Positions 19,008 through 28,857 of a stretch of DNA of 64,000 nucleotides are shown here, in pieces. Each line of letters begins with the position of its first letter. Positions within the stretch are counted from its first letter, which is position 1. The notes below the pieces were generated by a model that saw nothing but the letters and a program-made list of their open reading frames with translations, was not told where the DNA came from and did no database searches. Origin of the DNA: Roseobacter sp. MH60115 (GTDB lineage Bacteria; Pseudomonadota; Alphaproteobacteria; Rhodobacterales; Rhodobacteraceae); NCBI RefSeq assembly GCF_015644665.1, contig NZ_JADOBQ010000003.1, forward strand, positions 1 through 64,000, given 5' to 3'. Both the position numbers and the translations under genes were made by a program.

Positions 19008-19697
19008 CTACCCCAGCGCGTAGCCCGCGCCGCGCACCGTGCGCAGCGGATCCGACCCGCCGAACTGTGTCAGCGCCTTGCGCAAACGCCCGATATGCAC
19101 ATCGACCGTGCGGGTATCGACGTAGATGTCGCGGCCCCACACGCGGTCCAGCAGCTGTTCGCGGGAAAACACCCGTCCGGGCTTTTCCATGAAGGTGGAG
19201 AGCAGGCGGAATTCCGTCGGCCCCAGTTTCAGCTCACTGGCGCCCCGGTTGACCCGGTGGCTGGTGGAATCGAGCACGATGTCTTCGTATTCCAGCCGTT
19301 CCCCGGCAGCAGCGGGCCGCACGCGGCGCAACTGGCTGCGCACCCGCGCCATGAGCTCAATCACCGAATAGGGTTTGATCACATAGTCATCGGCACCTGT
19401 TTCCAGCCCGCGCACGCGGTCCACCTCTTCGGAGCGGGCCGAGAGCATGATGATCGGAATGGCCCGTGTCTCGGACTTGATCTTGAGACGGCGGCACACT
19501 TCGATCCCGCTCAGGTTCGGCATCATCCAGTCGAGCACGATCACATCGGGCGCCGTCTCATCGACCAGCATCAGGGCTTCTTCACCGTTTTCGGCACGGC
19601 TGACGGCAAATCCTTCGGCCTCCAGATTATAGGCCAGCACTTCGCGTTGCGCGGGCTCGTCTTCGACCACCAGAACGCGGGGTTGATCGGCGGACAT
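19008..19697 (-). CDS. phoB: Phosphate regulon response regulator PhoB
   Basis: Product of 229 aa. The receiver domain (1 to about 120) has the acidic pocket VVEDEPAQRE, phospho-acceptor Asp56 in VIVLDWMMPN and Lys in YVIKPYS. The winged-helix DNA-binding domain follows (LELKLGPTEFRLL, FSREQLLDRVWG, VDVHIGRLRKAL). PhoB binds PHO boxes when phosphorylated by PhoR; one such box lies before pstS. It is the last gene of the pst unit, five bases after phoU, and converges with the pca cluster. Confidence 0.95.
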   Translation of the reverse strand: MSADQPRVLVVEDEPAQREVLAYNLEAEGFAVSRAENGEEALMLVDETAPDVIVLDWMMPNLSGIEVCRRLKIKSETRAIPIIMLSARSEEVDRVRGLETGADDYVIKPYSVIELMARVRSQLRRVRPAAAGERLEYEDIVLDSTSHRVNRGASELKLGPTEFRLLSTFMEKPGRVFSREQLLDRVWGRDIYVDTRTVDVHIGRLRKALTQFGGSDPLRTVRGAGYALG

Positions 19698-19702
19698 GGG
19701 GC

Positions 19703-20410
19703 TTATCCTTCTGCTACCACTGATGTTTTATCGGCTTTGGGGCGCGCATCTTCGGGGTGCTCACCGGTCACCAGATAGACAACCTGCTCGGCAATCGATG
19801 TCACGTGATCGCCCATGCGTTCCACGTTCTTGGCGATGAAATGCAGGTGCATGCAGGCGGTGATGTTGCGCGGGTCTTCCATCATGAAGGTCAGGAATTC
19901 GCGGAAGAGCGCGTTGTACATCTGGTCAACGTCGTGGTCGCGGTTGATGACCTCGCTCGCCAGTTCCGGGTCCCGCTGAATGTAGGCGTCCAGCGCGTCT
20001 TTCAGCATCCGCTCCACCTCGCGCGACATCCGCCGCAGCGCTCCGGTGCTGTCATCCACCGGCGCCATCTGTGACAGAACGCCCGTGCGCTTGGCCATGT
20101 TTTTTGCGTAATCGCCAATGCGTTCCAGATTGGCGCTGATCTTGATGACGCTGAGGATCAGGCGCAAATCCCGGGCCGTGGGCGCGCGCAGAGCAATGAC
20201 ACGCGCAGCCTCTTCATTGATCATCTCTTCGAGCTCATCGATGGTGCGGTCGTTCTTGCGCACCTGCTCGGCCAGTTCCTCGTCACGGGTATCCAGCGAC
20301 TGCGCGCCATCACGGATCGCGGCCTCGACCAGCCCGCCCATTTTCATGATTTGTGCCTGAATAGCCTCCAGGTCACGGTCGAAAGCAGAGGCAATGTGTT
20401 GATCTTGCAT
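19703..20410 (-). CDS. phoU: Phosphate transport regulator PhoU
   Basis: Product of 235 aa with two three-helix PhoU repeats (IMKMGGLVEAAIRDGAQSLD; LERIGDYAKNMAKR; VERMGDHVTSIAEQVVYL). The two E-R-(I/M)-G-D motifs are the conserved metal-binding turns. PhoU couples the Pst transporter to PhoR and represses the regulon when phosphate is plentiful. The ATG at 20410 begins the family start MQDQHIASAFDRDLE; upstream in-frame sequence overlaps pstB and is not used. Confidence 0.95.
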   Translation of the reverse strand: MQDQHIASAFDRDLEAIQAQIMKMGGLVEAAIRDGAQSLDTRDEELAEQVRKNDRTIDELEEMINEEAARVIALRAPTARDLRLILSVIKISANLERIGDYAKNMAKRTGVLSQMAPVDDSTGALRRMSREVERMLKDALDAYIQRDPELASEVINRDHDVDQMYNALFREFLTFMMEDPRNITACMHLHFIAKNVERMGDHVTSIAEQVVYLVTGEHPEDARPKADKTSVVAEG

Positions 20411-20414
20411 GTGG

Positions 20415-21212
20415 TTATCCAATCCGACCTGTGATGTAGCTTTCCGTCCGGGGATCTTCGGGGTTGGTAAAGATATTCCCGGTCTCACCATACTCCACAA
20501 GGTTGCCCAGGTGAAAGAAGGCGGTTTTCTGGCTGACCCGCGCCGCCTGCTGCATGGAGTGGGTCACGATCACCACCGAATAGTTCTGGCGCAGCTCGTC
20601 GATCAGTTCCTCAACCTGGGCCGTGGCAATCGGGTCGAGCGCCGAGCACGGCTCGTCCATCAGCAGCACCTCGGGTTCGGTGGCGACAGCCCGCGCGATG
20701 CACAGGCGTTGTTGCTGACCACCCGAAAGACCCGTGCCCGGCGCGGTCAGACGATCCTTGACCTCGCTCCAGATTGCTGCCCGGCGCAGGGCGTTTTCGA
20801 CGATCTCGTCCAGCTCGGCCTTGTTCTTGGCCAACCCGTGAATGCGCGGTCCGTAGGCCACATTGTCATAGATCGACTTGGGGAACGGATTCGGTTTCTG
20901 AAACACCATGCCAACCTTGGCGCGCAGCTGCACCGGATCGACGCGCTTGTCATAGATGTCTTCACCGTCGATGTGGATGTCCCCCTCGACACGGCAGACA
21001 TCGATGGTGTCGTTCATCCGGTTGAGGCACCGCAGAAAGGTGGATTTGCCACAGCCCGACGGGCCAATGAAGGCGGTGACCGTTTTGTCCTGGATGTCGA
21101 CATCCACGTCCTTGATCGCGTGGTTGTCGCCATAGTAGACCTGAACGCCACGTGCAGCGATCTTGATGGTATTGGTGTCCACGTCTCTCTCCAGTATTCT
21201 CATATCGTTCAT
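20415..21212 (-). CDS. pstB: Phosphate ABC transporter ATPase PstB
   Basis: Product of 265 aa. Walker [10 protein letters not shown], signature [14 protein letters not shown], Walker [13 protein letters not shown] and the switch histidine in VIVTHSM are intact, and [18 protein letters not shown] is the PstB Q-loop region. It energises phosphate uptake through PstCA. GGGGAGAC precedes the ATG at 21212. Its start lies 14 bases after pstA. Confidence 0.96.
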   Translation of the reverse strand: MNDMRILERDVDTNTIKIAARGVQVYYGDNHAIKDVDVDIQDKTVTAFIGPSGCGKSTFLRCLNRMNDTIDVCRVEGDIHIDGEDIYDKRVDPVQLRAKVGMVFQKPNPFPKSIYDNVAYGPRIHGLAKNKAELDEIVENALRRAAIWSEVKDRLTAPGTGLSGGQQQRLCIARAVATEPEVLLMDEPCSALDPIATAQVEELIDELRQNYSVVIVTHSMQQAARVSQKTAFFHLGNLVEYGETGNIFTNPEDPRTESYITGRIG

Positions 21213-21226
21213 TTTCGTGTCTCCCC

Positions 21227-22588
21227 TTACCAACGGCGCTCAAAGCGACGACGTAAAATCACGGCGATGGTGTTCATCGTGACCAGGAACAAGAGCAGGA
21301 TGATGATGCCCCCCCAGGCGCGTTCATAAAAGGCGGGGTCGGCGCGTTTTGCCCATTCGTAGATCTGCGCGGGCATGGCCGAGTTCGGATCGAGCAGACC
21401 GCTGGCAATGCTGTCGGGTGGGTTCGAGGCGATGAAGCCGACCATGCCGATGAGCAGGAGGGGTGCGGTTTCCCCCAGCGCCTGTGCCAGCCCGATGATC
21501 GTGCCGGTCAGGATGCCCGGTGCAGCCAGCGGCAGCACGTGATGAAAGACCGATTGCATTTTCGAGGCCCCTACCCCCAGGGCCGCATCCCGGATCGACG
21601 GCGGCACCGCCTTGAGCGACGCCCGCGTCGAAATGATGATGGTCGGCAGGGTCATCAGCGTCAGCACAAGCCCGCCCACCAGAGGGGCAGAGGTAGGCAG
21701 GTGCATATAGTTGATGAAGACCGCAAGGCCCAGGATACCAAAGACGATCGACGGCACCGCCGCCAGGTTCGAAATATTCACCTCGATGATATCAGTCAGC
21801 CAGTTCTTGGGGGCGAATTCCTCAAGATAGATGCTGGCCGCCACGCCGATGGGCAACGCAAGCGCCAGCACCACCAGCATCATGAAGAACGAGCCCATCA
21901 TCGACACGCCCATGCCTGCGGCCTCCGGTCGGGCGTCAGAGCTGTCGGCGCCGGTGATAAAATCCAGGTTGAAGCGTTTTTCGATGGCGCCGGAGGCCGT
22001 CAGCTGATCCACGAAGTCGAGTTGCTCTGCGCTGATGTTCTTGTCATTGGCAATACTGTCGCGGCTGACGCGGTTCTTGAGGTAGCCGTCCACGCGGCTG
22101 GACGCGAGGAATTCAAAGGCGACGGTTGATCCGATCACCGTTGGATCCGCCAGCACAAAATCCCGCAGCTGCGCCGCGGCACCGGCGGACAGGATACCGG
22201 CCATTTCCTTGCCCGACAGCTCGGTCTCGATGTTCTTTTCGGCGATCTTCGCTTCAAAGGCATCGCGCAAAAGCGGGGTGTAGCCAAAGGTCGACACCTT
22301 CTTGATGTCGTCGAGATTGCGCGTGCCGTTTTTGTCCAGCTTCTCGGCGGGCAGTGCCACCTCCAGCGTCACGAAGGTCTGTTGGAACGCCCCGGTGCCG
22401 CGCGAGACGATGTTGTAGACCAGCACCAGCAGCATCAGCATCCCGATAGTGATCGCAGCAATCCCATAGGCCTTGAACCGCGTCTCAGCCGCGTTGCGTT
22501 TGCGCGTGCGCGCGTCCTGCTGCATCAGCGAGCCCTTGCCGGAAACCGGTGTCGCGGACGGCAGGGAAGAGGTGGTCGCGTCGGTCAT
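21227..22588 (-). CDS. pstA: Phosphate ABC transporter permease PstA (long form)
   Basis: Product of 453 aa, about 150 longer than E. coli PstA. Residues 1 to about 220 hold one membrane segment (about 38-60) and a periplasmic stretch corresponding to the DUF3333 extension known in alphaproteobacteria. The permease domain follows, ending in the ATPase-coupling loop [21 protein letters not shown]. The start overlaps the pstC stop by four bases. Confidence 0.94.
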   Translation of the reverse strand: MTDATTSSLPSATPVSGKGSLMQQDARTRKRNAAETRFKAYGIAAITIGMLMLLVLVYNIVSRGTGAFQQTFVTLEVALPAEKLDKNGTRNLDDIKKVSTFGYTPLLRDAFEAKIAEKNIETELSGKEMAGILSAGAAAQLRDFVLADPTVIGSTVAFEFLASSRVDGYLKNRVSRDSIANDKNISAEQLDFVDQLTASGAIEKRFNLDFITGADSSDARPEAAGMGVSMMGSFFMMLVVLALALPIGVAASIYLEEFAPKNWLTDIIEVNISNLAAVPSIVFGILGLAVFINYMHLPTSAPLVGGLVLTLMTLPTIIISTRASLKAVPPSIRDAALGVGASKMQSVFHHVLPLAAPGILTGTIIGLAQALGETAPLLLIGMVGFIASNPPDSIASGLLDPNSAMPAQIYEWAKRADPAFYERAWGGIIILLLFLVTMNTIAVILRRRFERRW

Positions 22589-24072
22589 TCGTATTGCTCC
22601 CGATACTTGCGCACAATGTAGAGGGCGAGGACGTTGAGCCCGAGGGTCAGGACAAAGAGGGTCAGGCCGAGGGCAAAGGCCACGAGGGTCTCGGGGCTGG
22701 CGAAATCGGTATCCCCGGTCAACTGACTGACGATCCGCGTGGTGATGGTGGTCATCGCCTCCAGCGGGTTCAGGGAAAATTTCGCAATGGCCCCTGCCCC
22801 CAGCACCACGATCATGGTCTCGCCAATGGCACGGCTGGCGGCCAGCAGCACGGCGCCGACAATCCCCGGCAGGGCGGCAGGCAGCACGACCTGCCGGATG
22901 GTTTCGGAATGGGTGGCACCCAGCCCGAAGGACCCGTCCCGCATCGATTGCGGCACCGCGTTGATGATGTCATCGCTGAGCGAGGACACAAAAGGGATCA
23001 GCATGATGCCCATGACCAGTCCGGCGGTCAGCACGGCGGTCGCACCGCTCATCCAGTCCACGCCCAGCAGACCGGCCTCGCCCCGTCCGAAGATGCTGAC
23101 CAAAGCCGGTCCGACCGTGAGCAGGGCAAAAAGACCGTAGACGATTGTCGGGATACCCGCGAGGATTTCGAGCAGGGGTTTCGCCGCCGAGCGGGTCTTG
23201 GGCCCCGCGTACTCGCTGAGATAGATCGCGGCAAACAACCCGATGGGGACGGCGACCAGCAGGGCGATCACCGAGATATAGAGCGTGCCCCAGAGCAGCG
23301 GCAGAATGGACAGATCGCTGTCGCCGCGAAAGTTCGGCGCCCAGCTGCCGCCAAAGAAAAAGTCGGTCCAAGGGTGCAGGCGGAAGAAATTGATGCTCTC
23401 AAAAAGCATCGACAGAACAATGCCGACCGTGGTCAGAATGGCCAGCGAGGCGGCAAGGATCAGCAGCGCCAATGCGCCCCGTTCGACCGTATTGCGGGCT
23501 CTGAAATCCGCGTTGGTCACAAAGATCGCGAGCGCCGCCCCCAGGGCCGCCAGTGCCACAACCGCAACCGACATCCAGAAAGTGCCCGTTTCGGATTTTG
23601 CGCGATACTGTTGCGCCGCGTAGAGCACTTCGGGCTCCACATTCGACCCCAAGGCGACACCCACACTGCCCAGAATGCTGCGCACATCCTTGAATTCGGT
23701 GCGGATATTATCGGCCTCGTCATCGGTCAGCGCGCCCTGGGCCACGGCAATGTCCAGCCCTTCGGCAACACGGCGCACGTCGCTCATCACCAGCCCGCGT
23801 GACGAGCCTTCGCTGACAATCCGCTCCGGGATCAGTTTGAATACGGAATTTTCGATGATCATCGGCTGCGCCAGCAGCCAGATCATCAGAACGCCAAAGG
23901 CAGGCACGGCTGCAAACATCGCGGCATTATAGCCGTAGTAGTTGGGCAGCGAGTGCAAAAGCCGGATGTCGCCCCCTGCGGTGGACTTTGCCCGGCTGCG
24001 CGCCATGAAAAAAGCAGCGACTGTCAGAAGAATGATGGCGAGGACAACATATCCCGTCAAACCAAGTGCCAT
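22585..24072 (-). CDS. pstC: Phosphate ABC transporter permease PstC (long form)
   Basis: Product of 495 aa, well above the usual 300 or so. The first 230 residues include two membrane segments and a periplasmic stretch of the DUF3708 type seen in alphaproteobacteria. The permease core has FFFGGSWAPNF, ILAGIPTIVYGLFAL and the coupling loop VPQSMRDGSFGLGATH. The ATG at 24072 has GGGGTGG upstream; a GTG three codons earlier (24081) is possible. pstS lies upstream, separated by a hairpin. Confidence 0.93.
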   Translation of the reverse strand: MALGLTGYVVLAIILLTVAAFFMARSRAKSTAGGDIRLLHSLPNYYGYNAAMFAAVPAFGVLMIWLLAQPMIIENSVFKLIPERIVSEGSSRGLVMSDVRRVAEGLDIAVAQGALTDDEADNIRTEFKDVRSILGSVGVALGSNVEPEVLYAAQQYRAKSETGTFWMSVAVVALAALGAALAIFVTNADFRARNTVERGALALLILAASLAILTTVGIVLSMLFESINFFRLHPWTDFFFGGSWAPNFRGDSDLSILPLLWGTLYISVIALLVAVPIGLFAAIYLSEYAGPKTRSAAKPLLEILAGIPTIVYGLFALLTVGPALVSIFGRGEAGLLGVDWMSGATAVLTAGLVMGIMLIPFVSSLSDDIINAVPQSMRDGSFGLGATHSETIRQVVLPAALPGIVGAVLLAASRAIGETMIVVLGAGAIAKFSLNPLEAMTTITTRIVSQLTGDTDFASPETLVAFALGLTLFVLTLGLNVLALYIVRKYREQYE

Positions 24073-24112
24073 GCGGTCCACCCCAGAAATTGCATGATGC
24101 GTCTTTCGTCAG

Positions 24113-24142
24113 TTTCGGGGGCGAAGAGATCCGCCCCCGAAA
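24113..24142 (-). promoter_or_regulatory. Stem-loop between pstS and pstC
   Basis: TTTCGGGGGCG and CGCCCCCGAAA form an eleven-pair stem with no downstream T tract on the minus strand. Such intercistronic hairpins after solute-binding-protein genes stabilise the upstream mRNA, which would raise PstS above PstCAB. The role is inferred. Confidence 0.5.
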
Positions 24143-24160
24143 AAACCTTGTTCAGGCAGA

Positions 24161-25201
24161 TTAGGAGTTGCCGCCCAGAACCGCTTCGTCGGCCACTGCG
24201 GACTGCGTGTCTTCCAGCTTGGGATCCGCCACCAGACCGTATTCGGACAGCGGGCCATCGGGGCCTGCAATTTCGTCTGCCACGAAGAATTCAGCGAATT
24301 CCTTCAGGCCGGGGATGACGCCGATGTGGGCTTTCTTCACGTAGAAGAACAGCGGGCGGGACACGGGGTATTCGCCTGTTGCGATGCTTTCCGTGGACGG
24401 TGTTATACCGGACATGGTCGCAACCTGCAGCTTGTTGGTGTTGTTCTCGTAGAACGCCAGACCAAAGACGCCGATGCCGTCCTTGTTGCTTTCGATACGC
24501 GCCAGGGTCTCGGTGTAGTCGCCGTCGATGTCGACCGATTTACCGTCTGTGCGCAGACCGATGCAGGCTTTCTCGGCGGCTTTCTTGTCGTCGCCATTGG
24601 CGGCTTTGAAGGCCTCGAAATCGCCGGTTGCTTCACAGCCTGCCAGGATCACCTTGTCTTCGAAGACTTCACGGGTGCCGTGCTTGGTGCCCGGAACAAA
24701 GGCCTGGATCGGCTGGGCGGGGAATTCCGGGTTGACCTGATCCCAGGTTGTATAGGGGTTGGCGACGATTTCGCCGTCGACAACAACCTCGGCAGACAGG
24801 GCTTTGTACCAATCCGTCGGCGTGAACTCAAAGGAGTTGCCGGCGATGTCGGAGGCAAAGACGATGCCGTCATAGCCGATGCGTACTTCGATGATGTCGG
24901 TCACACCGTTCTCGGCGCAGACGGAAACTTCGCTGTCCTTGATGGCGCGCGATGCGTTTGCGATGTCGATGGTGTTTTCGCCCACACCTTCGCAAAACCG
25001 CTTGAGGCCCGCGGAGGAGCCACCGGATTCGACAACGGGTGTCGGGAAATCAAAATTTTCACCAAATGCTTCGGCCACGATCGACGCGTAGGGCAGCACG
25101 GTCGACGATCCGGCAACTTGCACCTGATCACGCGCGGCAGCGGTGGTTGCGGACACGGCCGCAATGGCCAGCGCGGAAGTGGTGAGTTTTACGAACGACA
25201 T
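24161..25201 (-). CDS. pstS: Periplasmic phosphate-binding protein PstS
   Basis: Product of 346 aa with a signal peptide ending in TTAAA. The phosphate-binding loop VAGSSTVLPYASIVAEAFG and ESGGSSAGLKRFCEG are the PstS signatures; VPGTKHGTREVFEDKVI is the second anion-binding region. It delivers phosphate to PstCA. The ATG at 25201 follows AGGAGAT. A PHO box lies about 87 bases upstream. Confidence 0.95.
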   Translation of the reverse strand: MSFVKLTTSALAIAAVSATTAAARDQVQVAGSSTVLPYASIVAEAFGENFDFPTPVVESGGSSAGLKRFCEGVGENTIDIANASRAIKDSEVSVCAENGVTDIIEVRIGYDGIVFASDIAGNSFEFTPTDWYKALSAEVVVDGEIVANPYTTWDQVNPEFPAQPIQAFVPGTKHGTREVFEDKVILAGCEATGDFEAFKAANGDDKKAAEKACIGLRTDGKSVDIDGDYTETLARIESNKDGIGVFGLAFYENNTNKLQVATMSGITPSTESIATGEYPVSRPLFFYVKKAHIGVIPGLKEFAEFFVADEIAGPDGPLSEYGLVADPKLEDTQSAVADEAVLGGNS

Positions 25202-25287
25202 GATATCTCCTGTCATTTTCAATTTCGAATCTGATCACCCCCATGGCGATCTTGGGGCCGGTGGTACGGGCCTGTGGCAATGCTTTT

Positions 25288-25316
25288 GTGACAGTTACGT
25301 AACAGTTTTATGACGT
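25288..25316 (-). promoter_or_regulatory. PHO box (PhoB operator) upstream of pstS
   Basis: On the minus strand CTGTTAC and CTGTCAC are spaced by GTAA (25288-25305), the 7-4-7 layout of the PHO box. A third, weaker heptamer, ACGTCAT, lies one 11-base period upstream (25310-25316). PhoB binds such repeats as a head-to-tail dimer. Confidence 0.75.
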
Positions 25317-25419
25317 ATGGCGTCTGGCATCTCGTTGCGTTTCAAATAACTGATTTCAAATGATTTTATCACGACCCGCTTGGAGGGAAGGATTCAATCC
25401 ACGGTGGAGAAAAAGCGAC

Positions 25420-26481
25420 TCAGACGTCAGATTCGGCTGCGGGCACCGTTGCTTGCGTCGGCAAAACCACGGTGAACCGCGCGCCTTTGCCCAATTCACT
25501 TTCCATTCTCAAACGCCCGCGATGCCGGTTGATGATGTGCTTCACGATGGCCAGCCCCAGACCGGTGCCGCCCAGGGCCCGGCTGCGGTGGCTGTCGGCG
25601 CGGTAAAACCGCTCGGTCAGACGCGGCAGGTGAATGGCGTCGATGCCCGGACCATAGTCGATCACATGCACGCGCACGCCGGGCGCACGCAAGGCCGGGT
25701 CCCGATCCGCCAGGTCGATCTGGACGGTGACACGCTTGCCCGATGCCCCATATTTGATCGCGTTTTCAATAAGATTGGTGAACACCTGCATCAGCTGGTC
25801 AGGGTCACCAATCAACTCAACCGGTGCGTCGCCAAAATCCGGTTCCAGCGTGACATCCGCCTCCTCCGCCAGGTGTTTCAGCGTGCGCAGGACGGATGAC
25901 AGGATGTCGGTCAGGTTGACCCGATCCCGGGGCCGGACACGCTCATCCCCCTCCACACGGCTCAGCGACAGCAGATCGCCCACAAGCCGGTTCATCCGGC
26001 CCGCCTCACCTTCCATAATGTCCAAAAACCTGTCGCGCGCGGCGGCATCCTCGCGGGCCGGGCCGCGCAGGGTTTCGATGAACCCCATCAGGGCCGTCAG
26101 CGGGGTGCGTAATTCATGACTGACATTGGCGACAAAATCCCGACGCATCTGCCCCGCCTGCTCCAGATGCGTCACATCCATAAAACACAGCAGCAGGGCT
26201 TTCTGCTCCGACAAGGCCCGCGCGGTGACCTGAAAGGTCGTATCCTGCACCCCGTCATTCGCCAGGTATTGCGCCACGCGCGGGCGGCTGTCGCGCAGAA
26301 CGGCCTCAACCGTGTCGATCAACCCGGGCTGACGCAGCATGGTCACGAAGTTGCGCCCTTCGATCCCCTGCCCGATCAGGTTGCGCGCCTCAGCATTGGC
26401 GCTGACAATCCGCTCGCTGCCATCGATGATGAGGGCTGGCAAGGGCAGCGCGGCCAGAATGTCGGTCAGAGCCTGGCTCAT
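25420..26481 (-). CDS. phoR: Phosphate regulon sensor kinase PhoR (no membrane anchor)
   Basis: Product of 353 aa. A PAS domain (about 1-100) leads to HisKA with the phospho-histidine His122 in NVSHELRTPLTAL, then the ATPase with N box NLIENAIKYG and G boxes VIDYGPGID and GGTGLGLAIVKHI. The membrane helices of E. coli PhoR are absent, so it should be cytosolic or reach PstCA/PhoU by protein contact. It precedes pstS by 218 bases on the same strand. The family call relies on position; the domains alone would fit several kinases. Confidence 0.88.
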   Translation of the reverse strand: MSQALTDILAALPLPALIIDGSERIVSANAEARNLIGQGIEGRNFVTMLRQPGLIDTVEAVLRDSRPRVAQYLANDGVQDTTFQVTARALSEQKALLLCFMDVTHLEQAGQMRRDFVANVSHELRTPLTALMGFIETLRGPAREDAAARDRFLDIMEGEAGRMNRLVGDLLSLSRVEGDERVRPRDRVNLTDILSSVLRTLKHLAEEADVTLEPDFGDAPVELIGDPDQLMQVFTNLIENAIKYGASGKRVTVQIDLADRDPALRAPGVRVHVIDYGPGIDAIHLPRLTERFYRADSHRSRALGGTGLGLAIVKHIINRHRGRLRMESELGKGARFTVVLPTQATVPAAESDV

Positions 26482-26496
26482 CGCACCCGTGTCCCG

Positions 26497-27684
26497 TCAG
26501 TTGCCCGTCGCGGCGGCGACGGCGTCGGTGAAAATCTGGCAGAGCGCGTCCGCGTCTTCCAACCCGACGGATACGCGGAAAAACCCTTCGGACATGCCAA
26601 GCTCGGCGCGTTTTTCTGCCGTCAGCGCCCGATGCGAGGAGGAGGCAGGATGCGACAGCGTGGTGCCGATATCCCCCAGTGTCGGTGCGAAGTTCAAGCC
26701 ATCCGCGGCGCGTGTGAAGGCGTTGGCGGCCTCCCGATCCCCGTCCAGCTCAAAACTGACCATGTTGCAGAACTGACCGTGCAACAGCTCCGTAGCGCGG
26801 GCGCCGTCGGGATGATCGTCACGGCCCGGATAGATCACGCGTTTCACCCCCTTGAGAGTGCTGAGGTGATCGGCCAGCCGGGCGGCGGTGGCCTGGGTCC
26901 GGTCAAAGCGCAGATCGAAGGACAACATGCCGCGTTCCGCAAGCCAGCAATCAAAGGGGCTGGGGTTCATCCCGGCGGTCACCGTAAAGACCCGCAACTG
27001 GTTGTTCAGCGCCGCATCGCGCGCCGCCACATAGCCCAGCATGACATCGGAATGCCCCGCCAGCAGCTTGGTGATCGAGTGGATCACGATATCCGCGCCC
27101 CAGTCAAAGGGCCGGATCGCGCGCGGTGTAGTGAAGGTATTGTCCACCACCAACAGGACATCCTTTTCTTTGCAGAGCGTCGCGAGGCCTTTCAGATCCG
27201 CCACGCGCAGTGTCGGATTGGAGACCACTTCGATCAGCACCATGCGGGTTTCGGGGCGTAGCGCCGCGCGAATCGCCTCGATATCACCAGGATCGATCAT
27301 GGAGGTGGCAATGCCCAGGCGGGGCAGATCGTCACTCATCATCCGCAGCGACCGGCCATAAAGCTGGTTGCCACCGATCACATGATCCCCCGCTTTCGTC
27401 AGCCCCAGCAGCACCGCAGAGACCGCCGCCATGCCCGAGGCCGTCACGACACCCGAATGCGGCGCGGCCTCAAGACGGTCCATGCGTTTGGCGACCACAT
27501 CGGCGTTGGGATGACCTTCGCGCGCATAGGTATAGCCTTGCAGCCCGCCTTCGTATTGCCGATCCAGCATATCGGGCGTGTCTGACGCATAGACAACCGA
27601 AGGGCTCAGCGGGGTCACCACCGGGCGGCTGGCGCTGTCAGGCAGTGCGTCGGGGCGCACCAGCGATCCTTTTTCGTTTTTCAT
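26497..27684 (-). CDS. Cys/Met-metabolism PLP-dependent enzyme
   Basis: Product of 395 aa of the trans-sulfuration family (cystathionine gamma-synthase and beta-/gamma-lyase type). YTYAREGHPN is the phosphate-binding region, VVTASGMAAV a cofactor loop, VDNTFTTP holds the PLP aspartate, and HSITKLLAGHSDVMLG the Schiff-base lysine. GFFRVSVGLED is the substrate-carboxylate arginine region. Reaction and substrate cannot be told apart within this family. It lies between phoR and a gamma-carbonic anhydrase, both on the minus strand. Confidence 0.8.
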   Translation of the reverse strand: MKNEKGSLVRPDALPDSASRPVVTPLSPSVVYASDTPDMLDRQYEGGLQGYTYAREGHPNADVVAKRMDRLEAAPHSGVVTASGMAAVSAVLLGLTKAGDHVIGGNQLYGRSLRMMSDDLPRLGIATSMIDPGDIEAIRAALRPETRMVLIEVVSNPTLRVADLKGLATLCKEKDVLLVVDNTFTTPRAIRPFDWGADIVIHSITKLLAGHSDVMLGYVAARDAALNNQLRVFTVTAGMNPSPFDCWLAERGMLSFDLRFDRTQATAARLADHLSTLKGVKRVIYPGRDDHPDGARATELLHGQFCNMVSFELDGDREAANAFTRAADGLNFAPTLGDIGTTLSHPASSSHRALTAEKRAELGMSEGFFRVSVGLEDADALCQIFTDAVAAATGN

Positions 27685-27685
27685 A

Positions 27686-28213
27686 TCAGCCTTCTATCGG
27701 GCGCAGTTCATCTCGAAACTTGCGCATGTTTTCCTGGTAATGCAGCGCGCTCAGCGTCAGGCCATGGATCGCTGCCGCATCGAGTTCACGGACGACCTTG
27801 CCCGGCACGCCCATCACAAGAGAGCCATCCGGGATCACCTTGTTCTCCGTGATCAACGCGCCCGCACCGATCAGGCAGTTCTTGCCGATTTTAGCCCCGT
27901 TCAGCACGGTCGCGCCCATGCCGATCAGGGAATTGTCGCCAATGGTGCAGCCGTGCAGCATCACTTTGTGCCCGATGGTGCAATTTTTGCCTATGGTCAG
28001 CGGATAGCCCGCGTCGATGTGAAAGACACAGTTCTCCTGCACGTTCGATCCCTTGCCCACGCGGATTTCCTCGTGATCAGCGCGGATGGTGGTGCCGAAC
28101 CAGACCGAGGCGCCCTCTTCCAGCACCACCTGCCCCACCAGGTTGGCATCCGGCGCCACCCATGTATCCGCATGCACCTGCGGGCTGTGATCTCCCAAAG
28201 CGTAGAGTGTCAT
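27686..28213 (-). CDS. Gamma-class carbonic anhydrase-like hexapeptide protein
   Basis: Product of 175 aa forming a left-handed beta-helix, as in YrdA/PaaY and gamma-carbonic anhydrases. Zinc-ligand histidines are seen in VFHIDAG and in the pair within [10 protein letters not shown], plus the conserved R-x-D in [11 protein letters not shown]. It may hydrate CO2 or act as a thioesterase-like relative; many members show no clear activity. The end of gmk overlaps its start by four bases, so they are co-transcribed. Confidence 0.82.
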   Translation of the reverse strand: MTLYALGDHSPQVHADTWVAPDANLVGQVVLEEGASVWFGTTIRADHEEIRVGKGSNVQENCVFHIDAGYPLTIGKNCTIGHKVMLHGCTIGDNSLIGMGATVLNGAKIGKNCLIGAGALITENKVIPDGSLVMGVPGKVVRELDAAAIHGLTLSALHYQENMRKFRDELRPIEG

Positions 28214-28854
28214 GACAGCTCCTCGAATTCCGATTGCAAATGGCGCACGTGTTCGGTCAGCCCCGGTTGCTGGCTGCGCCGCAGGCGCGTTGCCGAAATG
28301 ATGGTTTTCAGCTTTTCTTCGGTCTCATCCAGATCGTCATTCACGATCACGAAATCATAAGCGCCCCAGTGGCTGATCTCGTCCCAGCTCTTTTCCATAC
28401 GCCGCGCGATGGTCTCCGCATCGTCCTGACCGCGTTTCTCCAGCCGGTTGCGCAGCTCGCGGATCGAAGGCGGCAGCAGGAAGATCGACAGCGTATGCGC
28501 GCCAAGGGCCGAATTGGTGATCTGCTGCGCGCCCTGCCAGTCGATGTCAAAGAGCACGTCCCGGCCCTGATCTATCGTCGCCTGCACCGGCGCCCGAGGG
28601 GAGCCGTAGAAATTACCAAAGACATGGGCGTGCTCCAGCATGCCGCCGTGGCTTACCTGCGCCTTGAACGCGGCCTCATCCACGAAATGGTATTCGCGCC
28701 CGTCTTCCTCGCCGGGGCGCGCCGCGCGGGTTGTGGCGGAGATCGAGAATTCGATATCCGCGTCCCAGGTCCGCAGGCGCCGCGCCAGCGTCGATTTCCC
28801 CGCCCCCGACGGCGAGCTGAGAATGATCAAAAGGCCCCGGCGTGTCGCGGTCAT
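28210..28854 (-). CDS. gmk: Guanylate kinase
   Basis: Product of 214 aa that phosphorylates GMP to GDP. P-loop [18 protein letters not shown]-binding S-x-S-T-R-x-(P)-R region ([21 protein letters not shown]) and [10 protein letters not shown] are all present. Length is typical. It lies three bases after yicC, a common pairing in proteobacteria. Confidence 0.96.
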   Translation of the reverse strand: MTATRRGLLIILSSPSGAGKSTLARRLRTWDADIEFSISATTRAARPGEEDGREYHFVDEAAFKAQVSHGGMLEHAHVFGNFYGSPRAPVQATIDQGRDVLFDIDWQGAQQITNSALGAHTLSIFLLPPSIRELRNRLEKRGQDDAETIARRMEKSWDEISHWGAYDFVIVNDDLDETEEKLKTIISATRLRRSQQPGLTEHVRHLQSEFEELS

Positions 28855-28857
28855 CGT

